Below are positions 6,189 to 12,103 of a stretch of 12,103 nt of DNA, in pieces. The stretch is from Campylobacteraceae bacterium. GTDB lineage: Bacteria > Campylobacterota > Campylobacteria > Campylobacterales > Sulfurovaceae. The stretch covers positions 1 through 12,103 of the forward strand of contig JALSPE010000075.1 of the NCBI GenBank assembly GCA_026986085.1. Reading direction: 5' to 3'. The notes beneath the pieces were generated by a model. It saw nothing but the letters and a program-made list of their open reading frames with translations. It was not told the DNA's origin and did not search any database. A program made the translations under genes and the position numbers. Position 1 is the stretch's first letter, and each line of letters starts with the position of its first letter.

Positions 6189-7808
6189 CTATCTCCTTAC
6201 CTCTTTTAATCTAACAGCCGGAACTTCAAAATAGCTTTTCATATTACCTTGCGTTGATTCTTCTATTATTTTATCATACATATAGGCATCATATAAAAAT
6301 TTTGGTGCTCCATTTTCAAACTCTAGTGTAAAATAGACAATATGAACAGGAATTTTTCTTTTTAAATGAATTGTTGTTGTCTTTTCTGATGCGATTATTG
6401 CATCTATCTCTTTGTTGGTTTTTAAGTAGGGCTTTAAGACATCATAAAAACCTTTTGGATTGTTAATTCTCATACACCCTGAACTGTTGTATCTATATCT
6501 ATGGTTAAAAAGCCCCTTTTCTGGAGTGTCGTGTAGATATACAGAGTATCTATTTGGGAACATAAATTTAACACGACCTAGAGCATTATCTTCTCCAGCT
6601 TTTTGAACAAATTGGTATGGCACATTCTTTTTTGAGTGCTCATATTTAAACAGTTTCTCTAAATTAGGTTTAACCTCTTTACCACCTTGATATGCTTTTA
6701 TGTGTGCAATTTCCAAAATACTAGGGTTTCTTTTTAGAGCAGGTATAAGATCTCTTTTAATAAGATTTTGTGGCATATTCCATGTTGGATTAACAACTAC
6801 ATACTCTAACATATCGCTAAAAATAGGTGTTGGTCTATCTAATCTACCAACTATTGCATCACTAGCAAATACTTCTGCCCCATTTTCATAGAGTCTCATC
6901 TTAAACTCTGGAACATTAACCTCTACGAAGGTTGGCTCAAAACTAGATGGGTATAGTTTTGTTTTATCTAAATTTACAATAATCTTGTTTATATAGTAAC
7001 TCTTTGGCAGATTTATATATGCAATAAGTTTATTATCTATATAGTCTCCATCTTCTAGGTTTAATCTCTTTCTAAATCTGCGTATTGCGTAGTATAAATC
7101 TTTTCCGTAATATCTACTCATTTGACCATTTCTAGGGAAATCACCAAGAATCATAAGTCTTCTTTTAATTTCGTAAACTCTTCTATCGCTTTGACCATAT
7201 TTTATATTTCTACCATACTCAACTTTTGAAAACTCTGGAATTTTACGATAATAAGCTAGGGCATCAATATATGGCTTGTATCTATTTTTAAGACCAACAC
7301 TTTGGTAGAGTAGGGCATTGACTCTGCCACTATTGATATACTTTAGTATAGTTTTTGCTGATGGCATTGTTTTTATACCCATCTCCCAAATAGCGTGTAT
7401 GTCGTGACTAGCTCTTAAGTTTTTCATCTTCTTTTTAACTAGAGCCCAATTTACATCACCAATTCGTATAAATTTTAGCAATCTTAAATATGCATCTGTT
7501 GCTAAAACATCTAATATAGCTTTGTCGTAACTGTCTAATACTCCACCTGTTAAATCGTAATACTTTTTGGATAACTCCTCTTGATTAAAAGATTTATTTT
7601 TATAATTGTAGTATTTATTGTTTAAAAGAGTAATCAATTTTTGTAATTTTGCTGGATTATTAACCCATATATAGTTACCTCTATTTAGAGAGTATAGTTT
7701 AGTTATTAATTTTTTATGTTGTGGATTTATGGAGTTGATTATCGACTTATCAACACCACCAAAGGCAAAAGTTGTAAATAGTATTACTATTGTTAATATT
7801 GCTTTCAT
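6189..7808 (-). CDS. L,D-transpeptidase, YcbB/LdtD-type, periplasmic
   Basis: 539 residues. An N-terminal signal peptide (KAILTIVILFTTFAFGG, residues 2-18) sends the protein to the periplasm. A helical scaffold region follows, then a peptidoglycan-binding-1-like segment at about 202-266 (YGQSDRRVYEIKRRLMILGD, then YYAIRRFRKRLNLEDGDYI). The YkuD catalytic domain runs from about 296 to 480 and carries HDTP at 426-429 and SSGCMRINN with catalytic Cys445, the set needed for acyl-enzyme formation on tetrapeptide stems. Such enzymes make 3-3 crosslinks between meso-diaminopimelate residues or attach proteins to peptidoglycan; which of these applies is not shown. PTWNMPQ at 341-347 fits the YcbB conserved P-x-W-x-x-P. 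The gene starts 4 nt after the thyX stop with AAGGA in the thyX end, and ends 4 nt before the slipin start. About 60 residues after the catalytic domain have no recognised match. Confidence 0.92.
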   Translation of the reverse strand: MKAILTIVILFTTFAFGGVDKSIINSINPQHKKLITKLYSLNRGNYIWVNNPAKLQKLITLLNNKYYNYKNKSFNQEELSKKYYDLTGGVLDSYDKAILDVLATDAYLRLLKFIRIGDVNWALVKKKMKNLRASHDIHAIWEMGIKTMPSAKTILKYINSGRVNALLYQSVGLKNRYKPYIDALAYYRKIPEFSKVEYGRNIKYGQSDRRVYEIKRRLMILGDFPRNGQMSRYYGKDLYYAIRRFRKRLNLEDGDYIDNKLIAYINLPKSYYINKIIVNLDKTKLYPSSFEPTFVEVNVPEFKMRLYENGAEVFASDAIVGRLDRPTPIFSDMLEYVVVNPTWNMPQNLIKRDLIPALKRNPSILEIAHIKAYQGGKEVKPNLEKLFKYEHSKKNVPYQFVQKAGEDNALGRVKFMFPNRYSVYLHDTPEKGLFNHRYRYNSSGCMRINNPKGFYDVLKPYLKTNKEIDAIIASEKTTTIHLKRKIPVHIVYFTLEFENGAPKFLYDAYMYDKIIEESTQGNMKSYFEVPAVRLKEVRR

Positions 7809-7812
7809 TATT

Positions 7813-8436
7813 TTAATCCTTAATATCTACTATATAATCTTCAAATAGATATTTATGATCTTGGGGCAATGCATTATATACCTCTTTTGCCAAAGCTCTT
7901 ATTTCCCAGAGTGCAGATTTACTGCTTCTTAAACTTAAAAAGTTTTGAAGTGAACGAGCGTTTATACTCCAAGTTAGCTCACTTTTGTAACACTCTGGTA
8001 GGGCATATTTGGCTATATCGTTACTAATTCCACTCTTTAATAGTTGTTGCAGGTTATTTAAAGCTTTTATAGATGCACTATCTACTCTATCATCGCCTGT
8101 TAATACTATAAATTTAGAAGCACCTTTAAAATCGTTTTCTTTAAAAGCTTCTGTATCTTTTAACTCTTTTAGTGTGTATCTAGTTGATTTAACACTTAAA
8201 CTAGCTACTCTGTGTCTTGCTAACTCTTGTAGTAGGGCTCTACTAATGCCAGATATAAAAAAGTTATAGTTAAGGTGCTCTAGTGTGGAAGCGTGTTTAT
8301 ACTTATTGCCTACTCTATCAATTAGTGCTCTATCTTTTTCGCCACCACTATCACTTTTATCAAAGCTCTGCCAACATGTTCTTATTGCATGAGCACATAC
8401 ATCTAATGGTGTGTGGTGCATAAGTGTAACTTGCAT
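7813..8436 (-). CDS. thyX: Flavin-dependent thymidylate synthase ThyX
   Basis: 207 residues, typical length. ThyX makes dTMP from dUMP using FAD, NADPH and methylenetetrahydrofolate, yielding tetrahydrofolate and so removing the need for coupled dihydrofolate reductase activity. The diagnostic RHRx7S motif is RHRVASLSVKS at residues 74-84, followed by TRY. STLEHLNYNFFISGISR (50-66) gives the conserved H-x-x-F/Y region that contacts flavin and folate. The C-terminal part has the pattern NARSLQNFLSLRSS...WEIRALA, where the family has NxRxxxxFxxLRxxxxAQxEIR; Gln is replaced by Leu (ALWEIR). AAGGAG lies 7 nt upstream of the start. It heads a four-gene minus-strand run and is divergent from the dGTPase-like gene, another enzyme of deoxynucleotide metabolism. 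Confidence 0.95.
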   Translation of the reverse strand: MQVTLMHHTPLDVCAHAIRTCWQSFDKSDSGGEKDRALIDRVGNKYKHASTLEHLNYNFFISGISRALLQELARHRVASLSVKSTRYTLKELKDTEAFKENDFKGASKFIVLTGDDRVDSASIKALNNLQQLLKSGISNDIAKYALPECYKSELTWSINARSLQNFLSLRSSKSALWEIRALAKEVYNALPQDHKYLFEDYIVDIKD

Positions 8437-8478
8437 AAAATAGCTCCTTCTACTAAAATTATAGTATAATATTTTACA

Positions 8479-8487
8479 ATTATAGCA
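8479..8487 (-). promoter_or_regulatory. Predicted extended -10 promoter for the thyX operon
   Basis: On the minus strand the sequence reads TGCTATAAT, a consensus TATAAT (8484-8479) with TGn in front. It lies about 42 nt before the thyX start. No clear -35 is visible in the A/T-rich flank. A second minus-strand TATAAT at 8463-8458 is an alternative with a shorter leader. Confidence 0.45.
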
Positions 8488-8505
8488 AATTATTATATTT
8501 TTTAG

Positions 8506-8511
8506 TATAAA
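8506..8511 (+). promoter_or_regulatory. Possible -10 box of the dGTPase-like gene
   Basis: TATAAA at 8506-8511 is 20 nt before the ATG at 8532; this leaves a very short leader containing AAAAGG (8520-8525). TATAAT at 8465-8470 on the plus strand is an alternative. No -35 supports either one strongly. Confidence 0.3.
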
Positions 8512-8531
8512 AATTTCAAAAAAGGTAAAAA

Positions 8532-9635
8532 ATGTTAGCAGATAGTCGATTTTACACTATAGAAAAAGATTTTAGAGACCCATATTCAAGAGATAGAGAT
8601 AGAGTAATTCACTGTAGCTCCTTTAGAAGATTGGAGTATAAAACACAAGTTTTTATAAATCATGAAGGGGATTACTTTAGAACAAGATTAACCCATACAC
8701 TAGAAGTTGCCCAAATTGCAAGGACTTTAAGTAGAGAGCTTGGTTTAAACGAAGCACTAGCAGAAGCAATAGCCCTTAGTCATGATTTAGGGCATACACC
8801 ATTTGGGCATGTAGGTGGAGATGAATTAGATTCTCTGCTTAAAAGAGATGGCTTTAAAAATGGGTTTGAGCACAATTTTCAATCTTTTAGGGTTTTGACA
8901 AAGTTGGAGAAAAGGTATAAAAATTTTGATGGGTTAAATTTAACTTATGCCACACTAGAGGGGGTTTTAAAACACTCATTGCCATATAAAAAGAGCTTTT
9001 TACCAAAAGAGGTAGAGGAGGCTTTTAATTTAGATTACCATCCATCTTTTGAAGCAATTGTAGTTGATTTTGCCGACTCTATAGCTTATATTAGCCACGA
9101 TATTGATGATGGAATTAAGTATAATTTAATAGATTATAACGATTTAAAAGAACAAGAGTTAATAAAAAAAGCTGTAGTAAATGTTGAAAAAGAGGGGATA
9201 AAACCAGAAGAACAATTGTTCAGGCATAGGTTAGTTGCCTCTATAATAAGGCTTCTAGTAGAAGATTTTATAGAAAATTCAAAAGAGTTTATATCTAGAA
9301 ACAGTTCAGATACTCCACTTTGCTCAAAATTTAAAAGTGATGAAAAATTAGAAATTGGGCACTCAAAAGAGATTGCTCGTGAACATAAAGAGTTGCTGAA
9401 GTATCTTTTTAAAGTTTTATATAAACATCAAAAGATTGTAAAAAATATGTTTGCAGGTAAAGAGTGTATTAAAGCTCTCTATAGCGCATATATGGAGGAG
9501 AAGAATCTACTCCCTAAGAATACAAAAGAGTTACTAAATATTCGCCCACATCATCGAGTTGTAGCTGATTATATTGCATCTATGACAGATAGATACGCAT
9601 TTAAAAACTATAAAGAGATATATGGGTTGAATTAG
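8532..9635 (+). CDS. dgt: dGTPase-like HD-domain deoxynucleoside triphosphate triphosphohydrolase
   Basis: 367 residues, matching the shorter dGTPase-like class rather than the roughly 500-residue Escherichia coli Dgt. The opening DPYSRDRDRVIHCSSFRRLEYKTQVF (16-41) and YFRTRLTHTLEV (48-59) are family hallmarks. Metal ligands of the HD fold are His55, His84-Asp85 (LSHDLGHTPFGH) and Asp182 (DFADSIAYISHDIDD). Family members hydrolyse dNTPs to the deoxynucleoside and triphosphate, affecting dNTP pool balance; substrate preference cannot be read from sequence. The ATG at 8532 has AAAAGG 6 nt upstream. It is divergent from thyX and monocistronic on the visible evidence. Confidence 0.92.
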   Translation: MLADSRFYTIEKDFRDPYSRDRDRVIHCSSFRRLEYKTQVFINHEGDYFRTRLTHTLEVAQIARTLSRELGLNEALAEAIALSHDLGHTPFGHVGGDELDSLLKRDGFKNGFEHNFQSFRVLTKLEKRYKNFDGLNLTYATLEGVLKHSLPYKKSFLPKEVEEAFNLDYHPSFEAIVVDFADSIAYISHDIDDGIKYNLIDYNDLKEQELIKKAVVNVEKEGIKPEEQLFRHRLVASIIRLLVEDFIENSKEFISRNSSDTPLCSKFKSDEKLEIGHSKEIAREHKELLKYLFKVLYKHQKIVKNMFAGKECIKALYSAYMEEKNLLPKNTKELLNIRPHHRVVADYIASMTDRYAFKNYKEIYGLN

Positions 9636-9648
9636 AGTTAAGTGTTAT

Positions 9649-9753
9649 GTGCTATGTGTTAAGAAGCTAAAAGCTTTTTATTAAAGTGGTAGAGGAGTAG
9701 AGAAAAGTTTAAAATGACCTTCATCTTATAACATAGCGCTTAACACATAGCAC
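9649..9753. repeat. 15-bp perfect inverted repeats bounding a 105-bp element
   Basis: GTGCTATGTGTTAAG (9649-9663) and its exact reverse complement (9739-9753) lie 75 nt apart between the dGTPase-like gene and typA. Each arm is flanked by further, imperfect copies of the same words: AGTGTTATGT at 9641-9650 before the left arm, and CTTATAACATAGCG at 9725-9738 before the right arm. The structure could be a MITE-like element, a long hairpin or a pair of dispersed repeats in opposite orientation. No transposase fragment is seen. Confidence 0.6.
9664..9679 (+). terminator. Weak hairpin plus T-run after the dGTPase-like gene
   Basis: AAGCT (9664-9668), AAA and AGCTT (9672-9676) form a 5-bp stem running into TTTT to 9679. 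It is located 29 nt after the stop. The stem is short and starts right at the left arm of the inverted repeat, so a terminator role is only possible. Confidence 0.3.
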
Positions 9754-9810
9754 TCTTACTTTTAATCCTTTTTTAGATAATATTGCACTAATTTTTAAAT
9801 AGGGATTTTT

Positions 9811-11634
9811 ATGCAAAAAATAAAAAATATTGCAGTTATTGCGCATGTTGACCATGGTAAAACAACACTTGTAGATCAGCTACTACAACAAAGCGGAACT
9901 TTCGCTGCTCATCAAGAGCTTCAAGATAGAGTTATGGATAGTAATGATATCGAAAAAGAGAGAGGTATTACAATTCTGTCTAAAAACACAGCTATTAGAT
10001 ATGGAGACCATAAAATTAACATTATTGATACCCCAGGACACGCCGATTTTGGTGGTGAAGTTGAGAGGGTTTTAAAGATGGTAGATAGTGTTTTACTTCT
10101 TGTTGATGCTCAAGAGGGTGTTATGCCTCAAACTAAATTTGTTCTTAAAAAGGCAATTGGTTTTGGTCTTGTTCCAATAGTTGTTGTTAATAAAATTGAT
10201 AAAGATGGTGCAGAGCCAGATAGAGTTGTAGATGAGGTATTTGACCTCTTGGCTGCTCTTGATGCAAACGAAGAGCAGTTGGAGTTCCCCGTTCTATATG
10301 CAGCTGCTAGAGATGGTTATGCAAAGTGGGAGATGGAAGATGAAAATAAAGATATGACACCACTTTTTGAAGCAATTTTAGATAAAGTTCCTTACCCTAA
10401 AGGCTCTAGCGATGAACCGACTCAATCACAAGTATTTACACTAGATAGTGATAATTTTGTTGGGCGTATAGGAATTAGCCGTATATTTAATGGAAAAATT
10501 AAGAAGGGTGATGAGTATGCACTTGTAAAAGCTGATGGCTCAAAAAGCACATCTAGAGTTAGTAAGCTTATAGGTTTTGTTGGGCTTGATAGAGTAGAGA
10601 TAGATGAAGCAGAAGCAGGAGATATTGTAGCAATTGCTGGATTTAATGATATAGATGTTGGAGACTCAATTTGTGATAAAGCTAATCCTGTTCCACTTGA
10701 TCCTATGCATATTGAAGAGCCTACACTCTCTGTTATTATGTCGGTAAATGATGGTCCACTTGCTGGAACAGAAGGAAAGCATGTAACATCTAACAAGATT
10801 AGAGAGCGACTTGAAAAAGAGATGGAGACAAATATAGCAATGAGAATGGAACCTCTAGGAGATGCAAGTTTTAAAGTTAGTGGTCGTGGAGAGTTGCAAA
10901 TTGGTATCTTAGCAGAGAATATGAGAAGAGAGGGGTTTGAGTTTTTACTTGCAAGACCAGAAGTTGTTGTAAAAGAGGAAAATGGCGTAAAGATGGAACC
11001 ATTTGAGCATTTAGTAGTTGATGTTCCAGAGGAGTTTCAAGGTGTTGCTATAGAAAAACTTGGAAAAAGAAAAGCAGATATGACATCTCTTACTCCAATG
11101 CCGGATGGAACTGTTAGAATAGAGTTTGAAATTCCAGCAAGAGGACTTATTGGATTTAGAAGTGAATTCTTAACAGATACAAAAGGCGAAGGAATTATGA
11201 ACCACTCATTTATTGAGTATCGTCCATATAGTGGAAGTGTAGAGAGTAGAACACAAGGTGCATTAGTATCTATGGACAATGGAGCTGCTGTTGCATTCTC
11301 GCTATTTAACCTACAAGCTAGAGGAACGCTTTTCATTAAACCACAAGATAAAGTATATAACGGTATGGTAATAGGAGAGAGTGCAAGACCAGGAGATTTA
11401 GAGGTAAATCCACTCAAAGGTAAACAATTAACAAATATGAGAACATCAGGTGCAGATGATGCAATTAAGCTTGTTCCTCCAAGAGAGATGAGTTTGGAGA
11501 ATGCAATGGAGTGGATAGAAGATGATGAGCTAATTGAGATTACACCAGAGAATATTAGAATAAGAAAAAGATATCTAGACCCTACACAAAGAAGAAAAGT
11601 AGCAAGAGATAAAAAGAATTCAACGGGTAAATAA
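9811..11634 (+). CDS. typA: Ribosome-associated translational GTPase TypA/BipA
   Basis: 607 residues, full family length. TypA binds the ribosome in its GTP form and assists 50S assembly and translation under cold or other stress. The GTPase motifs are intact: G1 AHVDHGKT (11-18), switch I RGITI (51-55), G3 DTPGH (73-77) and G4 NKID (127-130). A translational-factor beta-barrel domain (about 200-290), an EF-G domain III-like part (about 300-380), an EF-G C-like part with RGLIGFRSEFLTDTKGEG (about 443-460), and the TypA-specific C-terminal domain with LTNMRTSGADDA follow. This last region separates it from EF-G and LepA. AGGGA lies 5 nt before the ATG at 9811. GATAAT at 9776-9781 could be a -10, but no -35 is clear. 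A hairpin terminator follows at 11673. Confidence 0.97.
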   Translation: MQKIKNIAVIAHVDHGKTTLVDQLLQQSGTFAAHQELQDRVMDSNDIEKERGITILSKNTAIRYGDHKINIIDTPGHADFGGEVERVLKMVDSVLLLVDAQEGVMPQTKFVLKKAIGFGLVPIVVVNKIDKDGAEPDRVVDEVFDLLAALDANEEQLEFPVLYAAARDGYAKWEMEDENKDMTPLFEAILDKVPYPKGSSDEPTQSQVFTLDSDNFVGRIGISRIFNGKIKKGDEYALVKADGSKSTSRVSKLIGFVGLDRVEIDEAEAGDIVAIAGFNDIDVGDSICDKANPVPLDPMHIEEPTLSVIMSVNDGPLAGTEGKHVTSNKIRERLEKEMETNIAMRMEPLGDASFKVSGRGELQIGILAENMRREGFEFLLARPEVVVKEENGVKMEPFEHLVVDVPEEFQGVAIEKLGKRKADMTSLTPMPDGTVRIEFEIPARGLIGFRSEFLTDTKGEGIMNHSFIEYRPYSGSVESRTQGALVSMDNGAAVAFSLFNLQARGTLFIKPQDKVYNGMVIGESARPGDLEVNPLKGKQLTNMRTSGADDAIKLVPPREMSLENAMEWIEDDELIEITPENIRIRKRYLDPTQRRKVARDKKNSTGK

Positions 11635-11672
11635 TTCTCTGTATAAACTTTTAATCTAAAAGGGTGGTAAGG

Positions 11673-11706
11673 TGTGAATGAATTCGCCTCTCCATTCACA
11701 TTTTTT
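11673..11706 (+). terminator. Intrinsic terminator of typA, built on a REP-like sequence
   Basis: TGTGAATG (11673-11680) pairs perfectly with CATTCACA (11693-11700) across a 12-nt loop and runs into TTTTTT (11701-11706), 38 nt after the typA stop. On the minus strand 11693-11671 reads GGAG followed by AGGCGAATTCATTC and so on, 18 of 23 identical to the REP-like element at 4788-4766, so the terminator overlaps a diverged member of that family. Confidence 0.7.
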
Positions 11707-11848
11707 GAAGCTAGAGATAAAGTATTATTACCTTAGCAATTAATAATATGCTCTTACATTGAGTTTTGAAAGAAGCCTATTATTTAACTAGATTTATAAA
11801 ATTAATACTCATATTGTGCTTAGGAGCATATCTTCATAGATAAAAGCT

Positions 11849-11873
11849 GGATATGAGACTTTAGTCTCATATC
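11849..11873 (+). repeat. REP-like palindrome with 5' GGAT guard (pair 2, left)
   Basis: GGAT at 11849-11852 is followed by ATGAGACT (11853-11860), TT and AGTCTCAT (11863-11870). The pairing extends outward into the guard to an 11-bp perfect stem (11850-11860 with 11863-11873). The apex CTTTAG is shared with the element at 11936-11957. Confidence 0.65.
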
Positions 11874-11935
11874 AAAGTTTATCTACATTTACAAGATAAA
11901 TATTTATATTAAGATTTAATTTTATTTAATTTTAG

Positions 11936-11957
11936 GTAAGCCTAAAGGCTTACATCC
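11936..11957 (-). repeat. REP-like palindrome with 5' GGAT guard (pair 2, right)
   Basis: On the minus strand: GGAT (11957-11954), then the perfect 8-bp stem GTAAGCCT, TT, AGGCTTAC (11953-11936). It faces 11849-11870 in opposite orientation at 65 nt, the same arrangement as the pair at 4710-4788. Confidence 0.65.
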
Positions 11958-12008
11958 AATAATATTCCAATAAATAGTAATATGTAAATTGAAGATGTGT
12001 AGAAAGCT

Positions 12009-12067
12009 ATGACTTTAGTCTCATTTAAATATTTAGGTTCTTTAGGTAAGCTTGAAGGCTTACATCC
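12009..12067. repeat. Second, partly degenerate copy of the palindrome pair
   Basis: ATGACTTTAGTCTCAT at 12009-12024 matches the left palindrome of pair 2 with two bases (AG) missing and no GGAT in front. On the minus strand, GGAT (12067-12064) is followed by a GTAAGC/GCTTAC 6-bp stem (12063-12046), a variant of 11936-11957. The pair is closer together (21 nt) than in the first copy. Confidence 0.6.
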
Positions 12068-12103
12068 AACAAATTTAAAATTAATGGTTATATGTAAATC
12101 CTA

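Larger units (their letters stand above)
11931..12100 (+). repeat. Direct duplication with 110-bp offset
   Basis: 11931-11990 and 12041-12100 align without gaps. The first 32 positions differ at only three sites, and the remaining 28 or so are more diverged but end in a shared TATGTAAAT. The preceding CTTTAG palindromes recur at a larger offset (154 nt), so the unit has suffered an insertion or deletion of about 44 nt. Confidence 0.65.
11707..12103. other. Gene-free region with REP-like palindromes
   Basis: No coding frame, tRNA or rRNA is seen from the typA terminator to the right edge. 11707-11848 has only an 8-bp inverted repeat, ATATGCTC (11746-11753) and GAGCATAT (11824-11831), about 70 nt apart. 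From 11849 onward it is made up of alternating palindromes and a partial duplication described separately. Confidence 0.7.

Noticed and set aside
11037..11699. Long minus-strand open frame opposite typA
   Set aside because: It lies antisense to conserved typA codons, has low-complexity Ser/Leu/Ile-rich sequence and no family resemblance; likewise the minus-strand frame at 10422-10796.
11849..12067. CRISPR array
   Set aside because: The repeats are fully palindromic and differ in orientation, spacing is irregular, there are only two units, and no cas gene is visible.
11849..12103. Integron attC sites
   Set aside because: No R/L core GTTRRRY-type boxes or cassette reading frames accompany the palindromes.

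Overview
This window is a low-GC (roughly one third G+C by eye), densely coded chromosomal segment. Gene content points to a member of the Campylobacterota (former Epsilonproteobacteria). The evidence is a Campylobacter-type major outer-membrane porin, the rimO-tilS pair with overlapping ends, flavin-dependent ThyX as thymidylate synthase, a short TilS without a C-terminal domain, and strong AGA/AAA/TTA codon use. Genus cannot be fixed from the sequence alone; a free-living relative such as Sulfurimonas or Sulfurovum would fit.

Layout. (1) 1-890, plus strand: the C-terminal half of a class IV PLP enzyme (4-amino-4-deoxychorismate lyase-like) running in from the left edge, followed 3 nt later by a small acidic protein with an SspB-like pattern. 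(2) 945-2200: a self-contained, apparently highly expressed porin gene with its own extended -10 promoter, strong ribosome site and intrinsic terminator. (3) 2264-4584: rimO and tilS, overlapping by ATGA, both acting on the translation apparatus (S12 methylthiolation, tRNA-Ile lysidine). (4) 4585-4870: a convergent gap carrying two inverted palindromic REP-like elements. (5) 8436-4871, minus strand: a tight four-gene unit, thyX, a YcbB-type L,D-transpeptidase, a slipin/band-7 protein and a four-helix membrane protein. (6) 8532-9635, plus strand: a dGTPase-like HD hydrolase, divergent from thyX, so two dNTP-metabolism genes share one intergenic region. (7) 9636-9810: a gap with a 15-bp perfect inverted repeat about 105 bp end to end. 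(8) 9811-11634: typA/bipA with a hairpin terminator. (9) 11707-12103: about 400 bp without genes, filled largely by palindromes and a 110-bp-offset duplication.

Most genes are ordinary housekeeping genes. The part not explained by them is a family of short palindromes in three intergenic places (4710-4788, 11671-11693, 11849-12067). Each intact copy has an 8-bp stem around a 2-nt centre, and immediately 5' of the stem stands GGAT or GGAC (GGAG in the variant next to typA). Two copies are paired head to head at each of two loci. This is the architecture of REP/BIME elements mobilised by REP-associated tyrosine transposases (RAYTs); no such transposase lies in the window.
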